NCBI RefSeq assembly: GCF_001188955.3
Contig: NZ_JPRF03000022.1
Span: 1 to 64,000 of the forward strand
From: Kitasatospora aureofaciens
GTDB taxonomy: Bacteria; Actinomycetota; Actinomycetes; Streptomycetales; Streptomycetaceae
DNA: 64,000 nt
Direction: 5' to 3'
Under the pieces are notes generated by a model, which did no database searches, was not told where the DNA came from, and was given only the letters and a program-made list of their open reading frames with translations. Shown piece after piece: positions 33,117 through 43,052 of this stretch (positions within the stretch are counted from its first letter, which is position 1; every line of letters starts with the position of its first letter). Made by a program: the position numbers and the translations under genes.

Positions 33117-33161
33117 GGCTCGTGCCGGAAAAGGGCCCCGAGATGGTGACGGGGAGACAGC

Positions 33162-33197
33162 CGACAGGCCCTCACCCGGGAGGGTGAGGGCCTGTCG
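33162..33197. terminator. Bidirectional terminator before filP
   Basis: Perfect 16-bp stem: CGACAGGCCCTCACCC (33162-33177) and its complement (33182-33197) around a GGGA loop, in the 105-bp gap between convergent stop codons. Confidence 0.88.
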
Positions 33198-33221
33198 CAA
33201 GGACCGCGCCGGCGGCCCGGG

Positions 33222-34151
33222 TCAGCGCGACTGCTGGGCGGGCACGCCCATGGTGTCGTCGTTCGGCAGCGAGGCGGCGGCCACGGCCGCGCCGGTCAGC
33301 GTCGCCAGCATCTCGCGGACGTTGGTCAGCTGGGCGTTGATGCTGTCGCGGCGGTTGGTCAGCGCCGCCAGCTCCCGCTCGGACTCGCTGCGGATGCGGT
33401 CCGCCTTGGCGTTGGCGTCCGCCACGATGTCCTCGGACTGGCGCTGGGCCGTCTCGACGGTCTGGCGGGCCCGGCGCTCGGCGTCGGTGCGCAGCTTCTC
33501 GGCCTCCAGGCGCAGCTGCTCGGCCCGGTGCTCGATCTCGGCGAGGCGCTTCTCGGCCTTGGCCTGACGGGCGGCCAGATCGCGCTCCGACTGCTCCCGG
33601 CGCTTGGCCAGGTTGGTCTCGAACTCCAGCGCGGCCTGGGCGGCCTTGGTGCGGGTCTCCTCGAAGAGGGCGTCCGCCTCCTCACGCTTGTTCTGGGCGT
33701 CCTTGTTGGCCTCGGCGCGCAGCTGGGCGGAGTCGCTCTTCGCCTTGTCGACGATCCGCAGACCCTCGTCCTCCGCCTTGGCCTTGCGGTCCTTGGCGTA
33801 GTTCTCGGCCTCGGTGCGGACCTGCTGGGCGGCGGCCTCGGCCAGCTCGCGGTGCTGCTCGGCGGCGCGGTGCGCCTCGTCGCGCAGGTCCTTGGCCTCC
33901 TCCTCGGCCAGTCGCAGGATCTTCTCGACCCGGGCACCGAGACCGGCGTACGAGGGCTCCTGCTCGGCGACCGCCGCCTGGGCGGTCTGCGTCTCCAGGT
34001 GGAGCTCCTCGATGCGCTTCTCCAGCGCGCTGATCCGGGTCAAGGCACTGTCACGGTCGGCCACCAGCTTGGTGATCCGCTCGTCGACCTGGGCGCGCTC
34101 GTACCCACGGCGCACCAGGTCGAAGCCGTGAGGGGAGTGACTGTCGCTCAT
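33222..34151 (-). CDS. filP: Coiled-coil cytoskeletal protein FilP
   Basis: Intermediate-filament-like protein that forms networks behind the hyphal tip and interacts with DivIVA. The 309-residue product starts with a DivIVA-like motif (FDLVRRGYERAQVDERITKL). A nearly continuous Ala/Glu/Arg/Lys-rich coiled coil follows (SYAGLGARVEKILRLAEEEA, KAEKRLAEIEHRAEQLRLEA) and the tail ends VPAQQSR. Length and ends fit S. coelicolor FilP (SCO5396) as I remember it. It lies 117 bp downstream of scy on the same strand, the conserved arrangement. Confidence 0.95.
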   Translation of the reverse strand: MSDSHSPHGFDLVRRGYERAQVDERITKLVADRDSALTRISALEKRIEELHLETQTAQAAVAEQEPSYAGLGARVEKILRLAEEEAKDLRDEAHRAAEQHRELAEAAAQQVRTEAENYAKDRKAKAEDEGLRIVDKAKSDSAQLRAEANKDAQNKREEADALFEETRTKAAQAALEFETNLAKRREQSERDLAARQAKAEKRLAEIEHRAEQLRLEAEKLRTDAERRARQTVETAQRQSEDIVADANAKADRIRSESERELAALTNRRDSINAQLTNVREMLATLTGAAVAAASLPNDDTMGVPAQQSR

Positions 34152-34268
34152 GGGACTCTGGGCTTCCTGTCGTCAAACCGCTGAGGTGGTTGAGGGAATC
34201 CTGACACGGTACCGGAGTGTCGGCGGCGAAATGCCGTTCTCTCACGGACAATGACCGCCAATGTCCGC

Positions 34269-37200
34269 TCAATCGGGTGGTGCGTTCTTGGAGCGATTGC
34301 CACCCGACCGGGGGGAGCCAACTCCGGCACCGGCCTTGGCGCCCCCGTCCTTCTTGGTGTTGCTTCCCCCGTTGGTCTGGGCGACCGGTGACGGTGCCTC
34401 GAACGCCTCCAGCGCCGACAGCACGTCCTGGACCCTGGAGATCTCGGTGTTGATGTCCTTGCGGCGGCGCACCAGCTCGTCCAGCTCCCGCCGACCCTCG
34501 TCGGTGACCCGCTCGGCCTCCGCCTTCGCCTCGGCGATCAGCCGCTCGGCCTCCGCCTTCGCCAGCTCGATCTGCTCGTCCGCGGTGCGGTCGGCCTCGT
34601 GCAGCCGCTTCTCCGCCTCGGCGGCCGCCTTGTCGAGCCGCTCCTCGGCCTCCGCCTCGGCCGACGCCAGCTTGGCCTCGGCCTTCTCGATCAGCGTCTC
34701 GGCGCGGTCGGTGGAGTTGGCGAGCTTGGTCTCCGCCTCCTTCAGCAGGCCCTCCGCCTTGCGGACGGCGGACAGCCGGACCTTGCTGGCCTCCGCGGAG
34801 GCCTCCGAGGTGAGCTCGGCGGCCCGCTCCTCGGCGGCGGCGACCAGGGCGGCGGCCCGCTCCTCGGCCTCGGCGACGGTGGCCACCGCCTGCTCCTCGG
34901 CCTCCGTCAGCTGCTCCTGAGCGGCCGTCACCAGCGCGTCCACCCGCTCGCCGGCCGACTTCATCGCCGCCGCGTTCTCCTTGCGGGCCCGCTCGTGCAG
35001 CGCCTCCACCTCGGCGTCGGTGCGCTCGCGCAGCTCCTCGGCGCGCTCGCGGATCGCGGTGGCGTCCCGGCGGGCCTCGGCGAGCAGGGCGTCCGCGTCG
35101 GAGCGGCCCTTCTCGACCTCGGCCTGACCGGCGGCCTCGCCGGCCGCGACCAGCCGGTCGGCCTCCTTGCGGGCGGCGGCGACCATCGCGTCCGCCTGCT
35201 CCTCGGCGGCGGCGGTGGTGGCCAGCGCGGTGGTCTGGGCGTCCTCGCCGAGCGACTCGGCGTCCGCGAAGGCCTTCTCCAGGACGGACTTGGCCTGGTC
35301 CCGGGTGGCCTTGTCGAACTGCTCGGCGGCCTCCCGGGTCTCCGCGTCGTAGGCGTCGGCGCGGGTGCGGGTGGCGGCGTCGTACTCCTCGGCCAGGGTG
35401 CGGGTGGCGAGGGCGTACTCCTCGGCCTCGGCGCGCAGCCCGGCGGCCAGCTCCTCGGCCTCGGCGACGGTCCGGGCGCCCTGGGCCTCGGCCTCGGCCA
35501 CCGTACGGGCGGCCTGGGCCTCGGCGTCGGCTCGCAGCTGCTCGGCCGCCTCCCGGGCGGCGCGCAGCTCCGCCTCGGCGTCGGCGCGCAGCTGCTCGTC
35601 GTAGGCCTGGGCCTCGGCGCGCTGACGGCCGAGCTCGGCCTCGGCGGCCTCGCGCTCGGCGGTGAGCTCCAGCTCGGTCTGCTCGCGCAGGGCGGTGGTC
35701 TCGGCCTCGGTCCGGGCGCGCAGGTCGGCGCTGTACCGGTCGGCGGCCTCGCGCTGCTCGGCGCTGTACCGCTCGGCCGCCTCGCGCTGCTCGGCGGTCT
35801 CCCGGTCGGCCAGGTCGCGCACCTCGGCGGAGTACCGCTCGGCGGCCTCGCGCTGCTCGGTCGTCTCGCGCTCGGCGAGGGCGCGGGTCTCCGCAGCGGC
35901 CTGCTCCGCCCGGTCGCGGGTGTCCGCGGCCTCCTGCTCGGCGGTGGCGCGCAGCGCGGCGATCTGCTCGGCGGCGGCCTCGTGCAGGCCGGCCACCGAC
36001 TGGCGGACCTCGGCGGCCTCCTCCTCGGCGGCGGCGACCAGCTCGGCGCCCTCGGCCCTGGCGGCGGCGACCACGTCCTCGCCGTCGGCCCGCGCCTGCT
36101 CCAGGACGGCGGTGGCTTCGGCGCGGATGTCGTCGGCGGTGGCGCGGGCCTCGGACAGCTCCCGGCCGGCCTCGGCCCGTACGGTCTCGGCCTGCTCGTT
36201 GGCCAGCGCCAGCTCGGCGGCGGCCTTCTCGCGGGTCGCCTTGGCGTCCTGGGCGGCCTCCGCCCGGCGCTGCTCGGCGGCGGCTGCGGCCTGCTCCAGC
36301 AGTTCGTCGGCCTCGGCGCGGCGGTCGACGGCGTACTGCTCGACCTCGGCCCGCAGCTCGACGGCGTGCTGTTCGGCGTCGGTGCGGACGCGGTCGGCGT
36401 AGGCCTCGGCGTGCTCGCGCTGCTGGGTGGTCTCCTGCTGGGCGAGGGCGCGCAGTTCGGCGGCGGCCTGCTCGGCCTGGGCGCGCTGCTCGGCCGCGTA
36501 CCGGTCGGCGTCCTCGCGCTGCTCGGTGGTCTCCCGGTCGGCGCTCTCGCGCTGCTCGGCGGCGTACCGGTCGGCGGCGGCGCGGACCTCGGCGGTCTCC
36601 CGGGCGGTGCGCTCGGTCAGCTCGGCGGCGGCCTGCTCGGCCTGCTCGCGGGCGGTCCGGGCGCCGGCCAGCTGCTCGGCGGTCTCCTCACGCTCGCGCT
36701 CCAGCCCGGCGGCGGCCTCCTCGCGCTCGCGCCGGCTCTCCTCGCGCAGCGCGTTCGCTGCGGCCTCGGCCTCGGCCCGGGTACGGGCAGCCTCGGTGTC
36801 GGCCTCGGTGCGCACCCGCTCGGCGTCGGCGACCGCGGCGTCCCGGACGGCCTTGGCCTCGGCCTGGGCGTCGGCGGTCAGGGCCTGCGCGGCGGCGCTC
36901 GCCTCGGACCGCACCCGCTGGTCGAACTCGACCGCTTCGCGCCGGAGTTCGGAGGTCTCGCGCTCGGCGGCGGTCCGGTTCTCGGCGGCCGCGGCCTTGG
37001 CGGCGGCCAGGGCGTCCTGGCCCTGCTGCTCGGCCGCGGCGGTGATCTTCTCGGCCTCGGCCCGGGCCCGGGCGAGGGTCTGCTCGGCCCGTCCCTGGGT
37101 CTCGGCGGCCTGCTCCTGGGCCTGCTCGCGCAGCCGCTCGATCTCCCCGGCCGCGCCCGCGCGCAGCTCGTCGGCGTCGGCCTTGGCCTTGGTGAGCAGC

Positions 37201-38930
37201 TCCTCGGCGTTCTTCGCCGACTCCTCGATCTGCAGGACGGCCTGGCGGCGGGCCTCGCTGCGGGACCGGTCGGCCTCGGCGGCGGCCTGGGCGCGCAGCT
37301 CCTCGGCCTCGGCCCGCAGCCGGGCCGCCTCGTCCTGCATCTGCTCGATCCGCTCGCGGATCGCGGCGGCGTCGTCCAGCGCGGCGTTCTGGGCCTGCTC
37401 GACGGCGGCCTGGGCCTGCTCGCGCAGCCGCTGGGCCTCGGCCCGGGCCTCGGCGCGGATCCGCTCCGCCTCGGTGGCGGCCTCGGCGCGCGCCGTCTCG
37501 GCGTCCTGGTTGGCCCGGCCGAGCACCTCCTCGGCGGTCTTGGCGGCCTTGGCGAGGTGGACGGTGGCGTCCTTGGCGCCAGCCGCCCGGCCCTCCTCCT
37601 CGGCCTCGCCGCGCAGCCGCTGGGCGTCGGCCGCGGCCTGCGCCCGCAGTTCGGCCACGTCCCGCTCGGCCCGGGCGCGCAGCTCGGCGATCGCGGCCTC
37701 GGCCTCGGCCTTCAGCTGGGCGGCGACCGACTCGGCGGTGGCCCGCAGCCGCTCGCTCTCCTCGGCGGCGGCGGCCTTGGCGGCGTCCGCCTCGGCCTGC
37801 CTGGTGGCCGCCTCGGCGCGGACCGCCTCGGCCTCGGCGCGGATCGCCTCGGACTCCTTGGTGGCCTGGGCGACCAGTCGGGCGATCTCGGCGCGGGCGG
37901 TCTGCGACCGCTGCTCGGTGGCGGCCTCGCCGTCGGCGACCTTGCGCTCGGCGGCGGCCTCGGCGTCGGCCTGGAGCTGCTCGGCGGCCTGCTCGGCCTG
38001 GGCGCGCAGCTCGGCGGCCTCCCGGCGGGTGCGCTCGGCCTCGGCGATCGCCTCGGCGCGCAGCCGCTCTATCTCGGTCTTCGCGGCATCGAGCTGCTGC
38101 TCGGCACGGGCCTGCTCGGCGGCGGCCTGCTCCTTGAGCCGGCCGATCTCGGCCTGTGCGAGGGCCAGCTGCTGCTCGGCGGCGGCGTGGGCGGCAGCCA
38201 GCTCCTGCTGGGCCTGGCCGCGGGCGGCGTCCACGTCGGCGGCGGCCTGGGCACCGGCCTGCTGGGCGTGCTCGGAGGCGGCGCGTAGCAGGCGCTCGGC
38301 GTCGCTCTGGGCCTTCTGCAGGGCGGCCTCGGCGGCGGCCTGGGCCTCGCCGCGGGCGGCGTCGACGTCGGCGGCGGTCTGGGCGCGGGCGTGGTCGGAG
38401 AGGGCGGCGGCCTCGGCACGGGCCGCGGCGACCATCCGCTCGGCCTCGGCGCGGGCGTCCTGCAGCAGGCGCTGGGCCTCCTGCTCGGAGCCGGTCCGGG
38501 TCTGCTCGGCCCAGCCGTTGACGTGCTGCTCGGCGGAGCGGCGCAGCTCGGTGAGCTCCTCCTCCAGCTGGCGGCGGCGCGCGGCGAGCTCGGCCTCCAG
38601 CCGGGCGGTGCGCTCGGCGGCCTCGGCCATGATCCGCTGGGTGGCGGCCTGGGAGTCGCGCAGCTGGCGCTCGGCGTCCGCGCGCATCTGCTGGGCCTGC
38701 ATCTCGGCGGTGCGGAGCATCTGCTCGGCCTGGCCGGAGACGGCGTCGAAGGCGCGCGGCTGGGCAAGCATGCGCCGGGACTCGTGCAGCTTGGCCCGGA
38801 GCACCTCCACCTGGTAGGCGAGGTCCTCGGCATGCTCGACTGCTTTGTCCCGCTCCTTCCGAGTCCGACCCATCTCGGCCTCGAACTGGGAGAGGTGATC
38901 GTCAACCTCGTAGCGGTCGTTGCCCCGCAC
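34269..38930 (-). CDS. scy: Polarisome scaffold protein Scy
   Basis: Very long coiled-coil protein that organises the tip-organising centre with DivIVA and FilP and sets new hyphal branch sites. The 1553 residues are almost wholly Ala/Glu/Arg coiled coil with repeating blocks, known in Scy as 51-residue periodicity. The N-terminal block (DRYEVDDHLSQFEAEMGRTR, AYQVEVLRAKLHESRRML) and the C-terminal RRKDINTEISRVQDVLSAL followed by a disordered basic tail match family ends. It is longer than the S. coelicolor protein (about 1326 residues by memory), apparently through extra repeats. The start GTG 38930 is the first in frame; no strong ribosome-binding site, so the true start is uncertain by a few codons. 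Confidence 0.93.
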   Translation of the reverse strand: MRGNDRYEVDDHLSQFEAEMGRTRKERDKAVEHAEDLAYQVEVLRAKLHESRRMLAQPRAFDAVSGQAEQMLRTAEMQAQQMRADAERQLRDSQAATQRIMAEAAERTARLEAELAARRRQLEEELTELRRSAEQHVNGWAEQTRTGSEQEAQRLLQDARAEAERMVAAARAEAAALSDHARAQTAADVDAARGEAQAAAEAALQKAQSDAERLLRAASEHAQQAGAQAAADVDAARGQAQQELAAAHAAAEQQLALAQAEIGRLKEQAAAEQARAEQQLDAAKTEIERLRAEAIAEAERTRREAAELRAQAEQAAEQLQADAEAAAERKVADGEAATEQRSQTARAEIARLVAQATKESEAIRAEAEAVRAEAATRQAEADAAKAAAAEESERLRATAESVAAQLKAEAEAAIAELRARAERDVAELRAQAAADAQRLRGEAEEEGRAAGAKDATVHLAKAAKTAEEVLGRANQDAETARAEAATEAERIRAEARAEAQRLREQAQAAVEQAQNAALDDAAAIRERIEQMQDEAARLRAEAEELRAQAAAEADRSRSEARRQAVLQIEESAKNAEELLTKAKADADELRAGAAGEIERLREQAQEQAAETQGRAEQTLARARAEAEKITAAAEQQGQDALAAAKAAAAENRTAAERETSELRREAVEFDQRVRSEASAAAQALTADAQAEAKAVRDAAVADAERVRTEADTEAARTRAEAEAAANALREESRREREEAAAGLEREREETAEQLAGARTAREQAEQAAAELTERTARETAEVRAAADRYAAEQRESADRETTEQREDADRYAAEQRAQAEQAAAELRALAQQETTQQREHAEAYADRVRTDAEQHAVELRAEVEQYAVDRRAEADELLEQAAAAAEQRRAEAAQDAKATREKAAAELALANEQAETVRAEAGRELSEARATADDIRAEATAVLEQARADGEDVVAAARAEGAELVAAAEEEAAEVRQSVAGLHEAAAEQIAALRATAEQEAADTRDRAEQAAAETRALAERETTEQREAAERYSAEVRDLADRETAEQREAAERYSAEQREAADRYSADLRARTEAETTALREQTELELTAEREAAEAELGRQRAEAQAYDEQLRADAEAELRAAREAAEQLRADAEAQAARTVAEAEAQGARTVAEAEELAAGLRAEAEEYALATRTLAEEYDAATRTRADAYDAETREAAEQFDKATRDQAKSVLEKAFADAESLGEDAQTTALATTAAAEEQADAMVAAARKEADRLVAAGEAAGQAEVEKGRSDADALLAEARRDATAIRERAEELRERTDAEVEALHERARKENAAAMKSAGERVDALVTAAQEQLTEAEEQAVATVAEAEERAAALVAAAEERAAELTSEASAEASKVRLSAVRKAEGLLKEAETKLANSTDRAETLIEKAEAKLASAEAEAEERLDKAAAEAEKRLHEADRTADEQIELAKAEAERLIAEAKAEAERVTDEGRRELDELVRRRKDINTEISRVQDVLSALEAFEAPSPVAQTNGGSNTKKDGGAKAGAGVGSPRSGGNRSKNAPPD

Positions 38931-39412
38931 TCCGCGGTCCCATCCATCTCCTGGTCGCGTCCTCGACCCGGCCGGTCCGGGGCGCCCCTGTCCGGGGTGC
39001 CGGTCCGACTGGTCCTTGCATCCGCGGCCACCGGACGACCCCGTGCCAAGCCGGGGGCGTCCGCCGCGGTCGTCGGAGCCCTGGCCGTGGGAGCGCGGGG
39101 GTACCGCGTTCCCCCGTCCGGGTGGACTCCTGGGCGAACTCTTGCCTGTGGAGAATGGTGACAGATCCGTCTTGCGACTGCTCAGCCGTGCCCGCGTACT
39201 GGACTCCCCTGCGACGGGCCGACCACCGGAGGGCGGACAGGCCTGTCATCGGCCGTGCCCGTCGACTCCGTCCCCCGGATTCGTCGCGCACCTGGGCATT
39301 GTAGTGGGAGCGCACTGCGGGGGAATGGCCGCGTGGGGGTTTTCCGGCTCCCGGACCAGGTTACTGACGGGTCGCTAGAGCCGGACCGCGGCTACCGGGG
39401 GTTCCGGTGGCT
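38931..39412. other. Intergenic region upstream of scy
   Basis: 482 bp between two minus-strand genes. A good minus-strand -10 hexamer TACAAT (plus-strand ATTGTA at 39298-39303) stands out. It would give an approximately 360-nt untranslated leader for scy unless it belongs to another transcript. No gene is supported. Confidence 0.4.
39298..39303 (-). promoter_or_regulatory. -10-like element upstream of scy
   Basis: TACAAT on the minus strand, five of six matches to the housekeeping -10. A convincing -35 is not seen. It is about 368 bases before the scy start. Confidence 0.3.
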
Positions 39413-39874
39413 TCAGTGCCCTCCGTGTGCTCCGTGCCCCTCGTGCCCGGCGGGCTGGGCGGACGTGACCAGCTCGGTCAGCACCCCGCCGCAGTCCTTG
39501 GGGTGCAGGAAGGTGATCCGCGAGCCCATCGAGCCGATCCGCGGCTCGTCGTAGAGGACCCGGACGCCCTTGCCGCGGATGGCCTCGGAGTCGCCGTCCA
39601 CGTCGGCGGTGCCGAAGGCGATGTGGTGCACGCCCTCGCCGTTCTTCTCCAGCCACTTGGCGACGGTGGAGTCCGGCCGGGTCGGCTCCAGCAGCTGGAG
39701 GTACGAGGCGCCGCCGTCGTCGGTCCCGTTGATCCGGAGCATCGCCTCGCGGACGCCCTGCTCCTCGTTGACCTCGCTGTGGAACACCTCGAAGCCGTAG
39801 GTGGCGCGGTAGAACTCGACCGTCTTGTCGAGGTCTCGGCAGGCGATGCCGATGTGGTCGATACGGGTCAGCAC
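39413..39874 (-). CDS. mce: Methylmalonyl-CoA epimerase
   Basis: Interconverts R- and S-methylmalonyl-CoA, linking propionyl-CoA carboxylation to the mutase. The 153-residue VOC-fold protein has metal ligands in MLTRIDHIGIACRDL (His), GEGVHHIAFGTADV (His) and GVLTELV (Glu), and HPKDCGGVLTELV is family-typical. The C-terminal tail is His/Gly-rich (GHEGHGAHGGH), beyond the fold. It is divergent from the thiolase and near meaB. Confidence 0.93.
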   Translation of the reverse strand: MLTRIDHIGIACRDLDKTVEFYRATYGFEVFHSEVNEEQGVREAMLRINGTDDGGASYLQLLEPTRPDSTVAKWLEKNGEGVHHIAFGTADVDGDSEAIRGKGVRVLYDEPRIGSMGSRITFLHPKDCGGVLTELVTSAQPAGHEGHGAHGGH

Positions 39875-40033
39875 GGCGGACCTCCAGGGCAGGTACGGAA
39901 AGTGGCACCCAGTGCAGCGTACGGGCCTCGGCCCGCGCCAGTGCCGGACGTGCGAGCCTGCTCACACGCTGACCGGGCGCGGACGGCACGCGGTCGCCCG
40001 CGGACTTTCACCCGAACGTTCACCCGGACCGCG

Positions 40034-40073
40034 TTGACACGGTGTTGACTGGAGGGTGCCAGTGCGCTCGATC
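40034..40073 (+). promoter_or_regulatory. Promoter-like elements upstream of the thiolase
   Basis: A perfect -35 hexamer TTGACA at 40034-40039, followed by a second TTGACT at 40045-40050. No good -10 is seen at 17-18 bp from either, so this is tentative. The thiolase ATG is 121 bp further on. Confidence 0.3.
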
Positions 40074-40160
40074 ACACCGTCGCTCCGGTGACGGGCGGAA
40101 AACGGGTCAGTACCCTGAGCGCATCCTCACCTGGCCACGACGTGCGAAGGGGCCCGTCCC

Positions 40161-41354
40161 ATGACCAACAACACCTCTGTGATCGTTGCCGGTGCGCGGA
40201 CCCCGATGGGTCGCCTGCTCGGCTCCCTCAAGGGCTTCTCCGGTGCCGACCTCGGCGGCTTCGCGATCAAGGGCGCACTGGAGCGGGCCGGGATCACCGG
40301 GGATCAGGTCCAGTACGTGATCATGGGCCAGGTGCTGCAGGCCGGCGCCGGCCAGATCCCGGCCCGTCAGGCCGCCGTCAAGGCCGGCATCCCGATGAAC
40401 GTCCCGGCGCTGACCGTCAACAAGGTCTGCCTCTCCGGCCTGGACGCCATCGCCCTCGCCGACCAGCTGATCCGGGCCGGCGAGTTCGACATCGTGGTGG
40501 CCGGCGGCCAGGAGTCGATGACTAACGCCCCGCACCTGCTGCCGAAGTCCCGCGAGGGCTACAAGTACGGCGCCGTCGAGGTGCTCGACGCCATGGCGTA
40601 CGACGGTCTGACCGACGCCTACGAGAACATCCCGATGGGCGAGTCCACCGAGAAGCACAACACCCGCCTGGGCATCCCGCGCGAGGTGCAGGACGAGATC
40701 GCCGCCGCCTCCCACCAGCGGGCCGCCAAGGCGCAGGCGGACGGCGTCTTCGACGCCGAGATCGTCCCGGTCGCCATCCCGCAGCGCAAGGGCGAGCCGG
40801 TGCTGTTCAGCCAGGACGAGGGCATCCGCGCCGACACCACCGTCGAGGGTCTCGCCAAGCTGCGCCCGGCCTTCACCAAGGACGGCACGATCACCGCCGG
40901 CACCTCCTCGCAGATCTCCGACGGCGCCGCCGCCGTGGTCGTGATGAGCAAGGCCAAGGCCGAGGAGCTGGGCCTCACCTGGATCGCCGAGATCGGCGCG
41001 CACGGCAACGTGGCCGGCCCGGACAACTCGCTGCAGTCGCAGCCGTCCAACGCGATCAGGCACGCGCTGTCCAAGGAGGGCCTGGAGGTCTCCGACCTCG
41101 ACCTGATCGAGATCAACGAGGCCTTCGCGGCCGTCGCCCACCAGTCGATGAAGGACCTGGGCGTCTCCTCCAACATCGTCAACGTCAACGGCGGCGCGAT
41201 CGCGCTCGGCCACCCGATCGGCATGTCCGGCGCCCGGGTGGTGCTCACCCTCGCGCTGGAGCTGCAGCGCCGCGGCGGCGGGGTCGGCGCGGCCGCCCTG
41301 TGCGGCGGCGGCGGCCAGGGCGACGCGCTGATCGTGCGCGTGCCGAAGGCCTGA
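40161..41354 (+). CDS. Acetyl-CoA C-acetyltransferase (thiolase)
   Basis: Condenses or cleaves acetoacetyl-CoA, 397 residues. Nucleophile Cys in [11 protein letters not shown] (near residue 92), catalytic His in [16 protein letters not shown], and the second Cys in [12 protein letters not shown]. Start ATG 40161, with CGAAGGGG upstream. It lies between methylmalonyl-CoA epimerase (divergent) and meaB (a terminator in between), in line with a propionate/butyrate metabolic cluster. Confidence 0.95.
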   Translation: MTNNTSVIVAGARTPMGRLLGSLKGFSGADLGGFAIKGALERAGITGDQVQYVIMGQVLQAGAGQIPARQAAVKAGIPMNVPALTVNKVCLSGLDAIALADQLIRAGEFDIVVAGGQESMTNAPHLLPKSREGYKYGAVEVLDAMAYDGLTDAYENIPMGESTEKHNTRLGIPREVQDEIAAASHQRAAKAQADGVFDAEIVPVAIPQRKGEPVLFSQDEGIRADTTVEGLAKLRPAFTKDGTITAGTSSQISDGAAAVVVMSKAKAEELGLTWIAEIGAHGNVAGPDNSLQSQPSNAIRHALSKEGLEVSDLDLIEINEAFAAVAHQSMKDLGVSSNIVNVNGGAIALGHPIGMSGARVVLTLALELQRRGGGVGAAALCGGGGQGDALIVRVPKA

Positions 41355-41371
41355 CCGACGCTCTGACCTCG

Positions 41372-41404
41372 GGGCTGCGGACCGCCACAAGTGGTCCGCA
41401 GCCC
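41372..41404 (+). terminator. Terminator after the thiolase
   Basis: GGGCTGCGGACC (41372-41383) and its perfect complement (41393-41404), followed by TTTGGG. It starts 18 nt past the stop and separates the thiolase from meaB transcriptionally. Confidence 0.8.
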
Positions 41405-41499
41405 TTTGGGTCCGTGCCCCGGCGTCGCCCCGCAGATGCGAGTTCGGAGACGGACCCCGGGCCTTCCAGGCCCCTCGGCATCTGCGCAAGGAGACCCTG

Positions 41500-42456
41500 A
41501 TGATCGATGTCGCCACGCTGGTCGAGCAGGCCCGGGAGGGCCGGCCGCGGGCGGTCGCCCGCCTGATCACGCTGGTCGAGAACGCCGCTCCGCAGCTGCG
41601 GGAGGCGATGGCCGCGCTCGCCCCGTACACCGGGCAGGCCTACACCGTGGGCCTGACCGGCTCGCCCGGGGTCGGCAAGTCCACCTCCACCTCGGCGCTG
41701 GTCTCCGCCTACCGGCGGCTGGGCAAGCGGGTCGGAGTGCTCGCCGTCGACCCGTCCTCGCCGTTCTCCGGCGGGGCGCTGCTGGGCGACCGGGTCCGGA
41801 TGCAGGACCACGCGACCGACCCCGAGGTGTTCATCCGCTCGATGGCCACCCGCGGGCACCTCGGCGGGCTGTCCTGGGCGGCCCCGCAGGCGCTGCGGGT
41901 GCTGGACGCGGCCGGGTGCGAGGTGATCCTGGTGGAGACCGTGGGCGTGGGCCAGTCCGAGGTCGAGGTCGCCGCCCAGGCCGACACCGCCGTGGTGCTG
42001 CTGGCCCCCGGGATGGGCGACGGCATCCAGGCCGCCAAGGCCGGCATCCTGGAGATCGGCGACGTCTTCGTGGTGAACAAGGCCGACCGGGACGGCGCCG
42101 ACGCCACCGCCCGGGAGCTCAACCACATGCTGGGCCTCGGCGAGGCGCGCGAGGCGGGGGACTGGCGCCCGCCGATCGTCAAGACCGTCGCGGCGCGCGG
42201 CGAGGGAGTGGACGAGGTGGTCGAGGCGCTGGAGAAGCACCGCGCCTGGCTGGAGGAGCACGGCGAACTGGCGGCGCGCCGCCGCCGCCGGGCCGCCCAG
42301 GAGATCGAGGCCATCGCCCTGGCCGAGCTGCGGGCCCGGATCGGCGACCTCTCCGGCGACCGCCTGCTGGCCGGTCTCGCCGAACGGGTGGCCACCGGCA
42401 CCCTCGACGCCTACGGCGCCGCCGACGAACTCGTCGCCGGCCTGACCACCGGCTGA
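41500..42456 (+). CDS. meaB: MeaB: G-protein chaperone of B12-dependent acyl-CoA mutases
   Basis: GTPase that protects and repairs adenosylcobalamin-dependent mutases and gates cofactor loading. The 318-residue product has Walker A GLTGSPGVGKSTSTSAL, switch DPSSPFSGGALLGDRVRM, ILVETVGVGQSEVEV (Walker B-like) and VVNKADRDGADA (NKxD base recognition). AAGGAG precedes ATG 41500 by about 7 bases. It may serve the IcmA in this window or methylmalonyl-CoA mutase elsewhere. Confidence 0.95.
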   Translation: MIDVATLVEQAREGRPRAVARLITLVENAAPQLREAMAALAPYTGQAYTVGLTGSPGVGKSTSTSALVSAYRRLGKRVGVLAVDPSSPFSGGALLGDRVRMQDHATDPEVFIRSMATRGHLGGLSWAAPQALRVLDAAGCEVILVETVGVGQSEVEVAAQADTAVVLLAPGMGDGIQAAKAGILEIGDVFVVNKADRDGADATARELNHMLGLGEAREAGDWRPPIVKTVAARGEGVDEVVEALEKHRAWLEEHGELAARRRRRAAQEIEAIALAELRARIGDLSGDRLLAGLAERVATGTLDAYGAADELVAGLTTG

Positions 42457-42457
42457 G

Positions 42458-42498
42458 CCCGGCGCGGGAAGTCGGCCGGGCCGACTTCCCGCGCCGGG
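42458..42498. terminator. Very strong bidirectional terminator
   Basis: Perfect 19-bp stem: CCCGGCGCGGGAAGTCGGC (42458-42476) with its complement (42480-42498) and a 3-nt loop. It fills the 54-bp gap between convergent meaB and the MarR gene. Confidence 0.9.
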
Positions 42499-42510
42499 GG
42501 CCCGCAGGAA

Positions 42511-43026
42511 CTACGAGCGGCCTCGGAGGCCGCGCAGGTGCTCGGCGACGGGAGCCAGGGCCTCGTAGATGGCGTCGAGCTGTTCCGGGGTGAAGCGGTC
42601 GATGAAGTGGGCCCGGACGCTGCGGACGTGGTCGGGGGCGACCCGCTGCATGGTCTCCCAGCCCTGTTCGGTGAGGTGGGCGTAGAGGCCGCGGCGGTCG
42701 CCGGGGCACTCCTGGCGCAGCACCAGGCCGGCGTTCTCCATGCGGGTGATCTGGTGGGAGAGCCGGCTCTTCGACTGCAGGGTGGCGGTCGCGAGGTCGG
42801 TCATCCGCATGCGGTGGTCGGGCGCCTCGGAGAGCACGACCAGGATCTCGTAGTCGTTGATCGCCAGGTTGTGGGGCTGGAGCTCGCGGCTGAGCTGGTA
42901 GTCCAGCAGCTTGGCGACCTCCAGATGGGCGCGCCACATCCGCTGCTCCCTGGCGGTCAGCCAGGGAGTCTCCTCCTCGGGCCGCGGCTCAGGGTTGTCC
43001 GCAGTGTCGATCGTGTGCGTATCCAT
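42511..43026 (-). CDS. MarR-family transcriptional regulator
   Basis: 171 residues. Winged helix: LAINDYEILVVLSEAPDHRM, LATATLQSKSRLSHQITRME (recognition helix), GLVLRQECPGDRRGLYAHLT (wing). Start taken at ATG 43026; another ATG at 43038 would add four residues. A perfect 10-bp palindrome lies about 30 bases upstream, so autoregulation is likely. It lies 40 bp downstream of the AIM24 operon on the same strand, and it may control that operon or itself. Confidence 0.88.
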   Translation of the reverse strand: MDTHTIDTADNPEPRPEEETPWLTAREQRMWRAHLEVAKLLDYQLSRELQPHNLAINDYEILVVLSEAPDHRMRMTDLATATLQSKSRLSHQITRMENAGLVLRQECPGDRRGLYAHLTEQGWETMQRVAPDHVRSVRAHFIDRFTPEQLDAIYEALAPVAEHLRGLRGRS

Positions 43027-43052
43027 GGGATCCAGCATAGCCGATTTAGTTC

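Noticed and set aside
34599..38288. Long open frame of about 1229 codons antisense to scy
   Set aside because: It is the Gly/Leu-rich shadow of the repetitive Ala/Glu-rich scy sequence; the sense frame encodes a clear coiled coil with family-specific ends.
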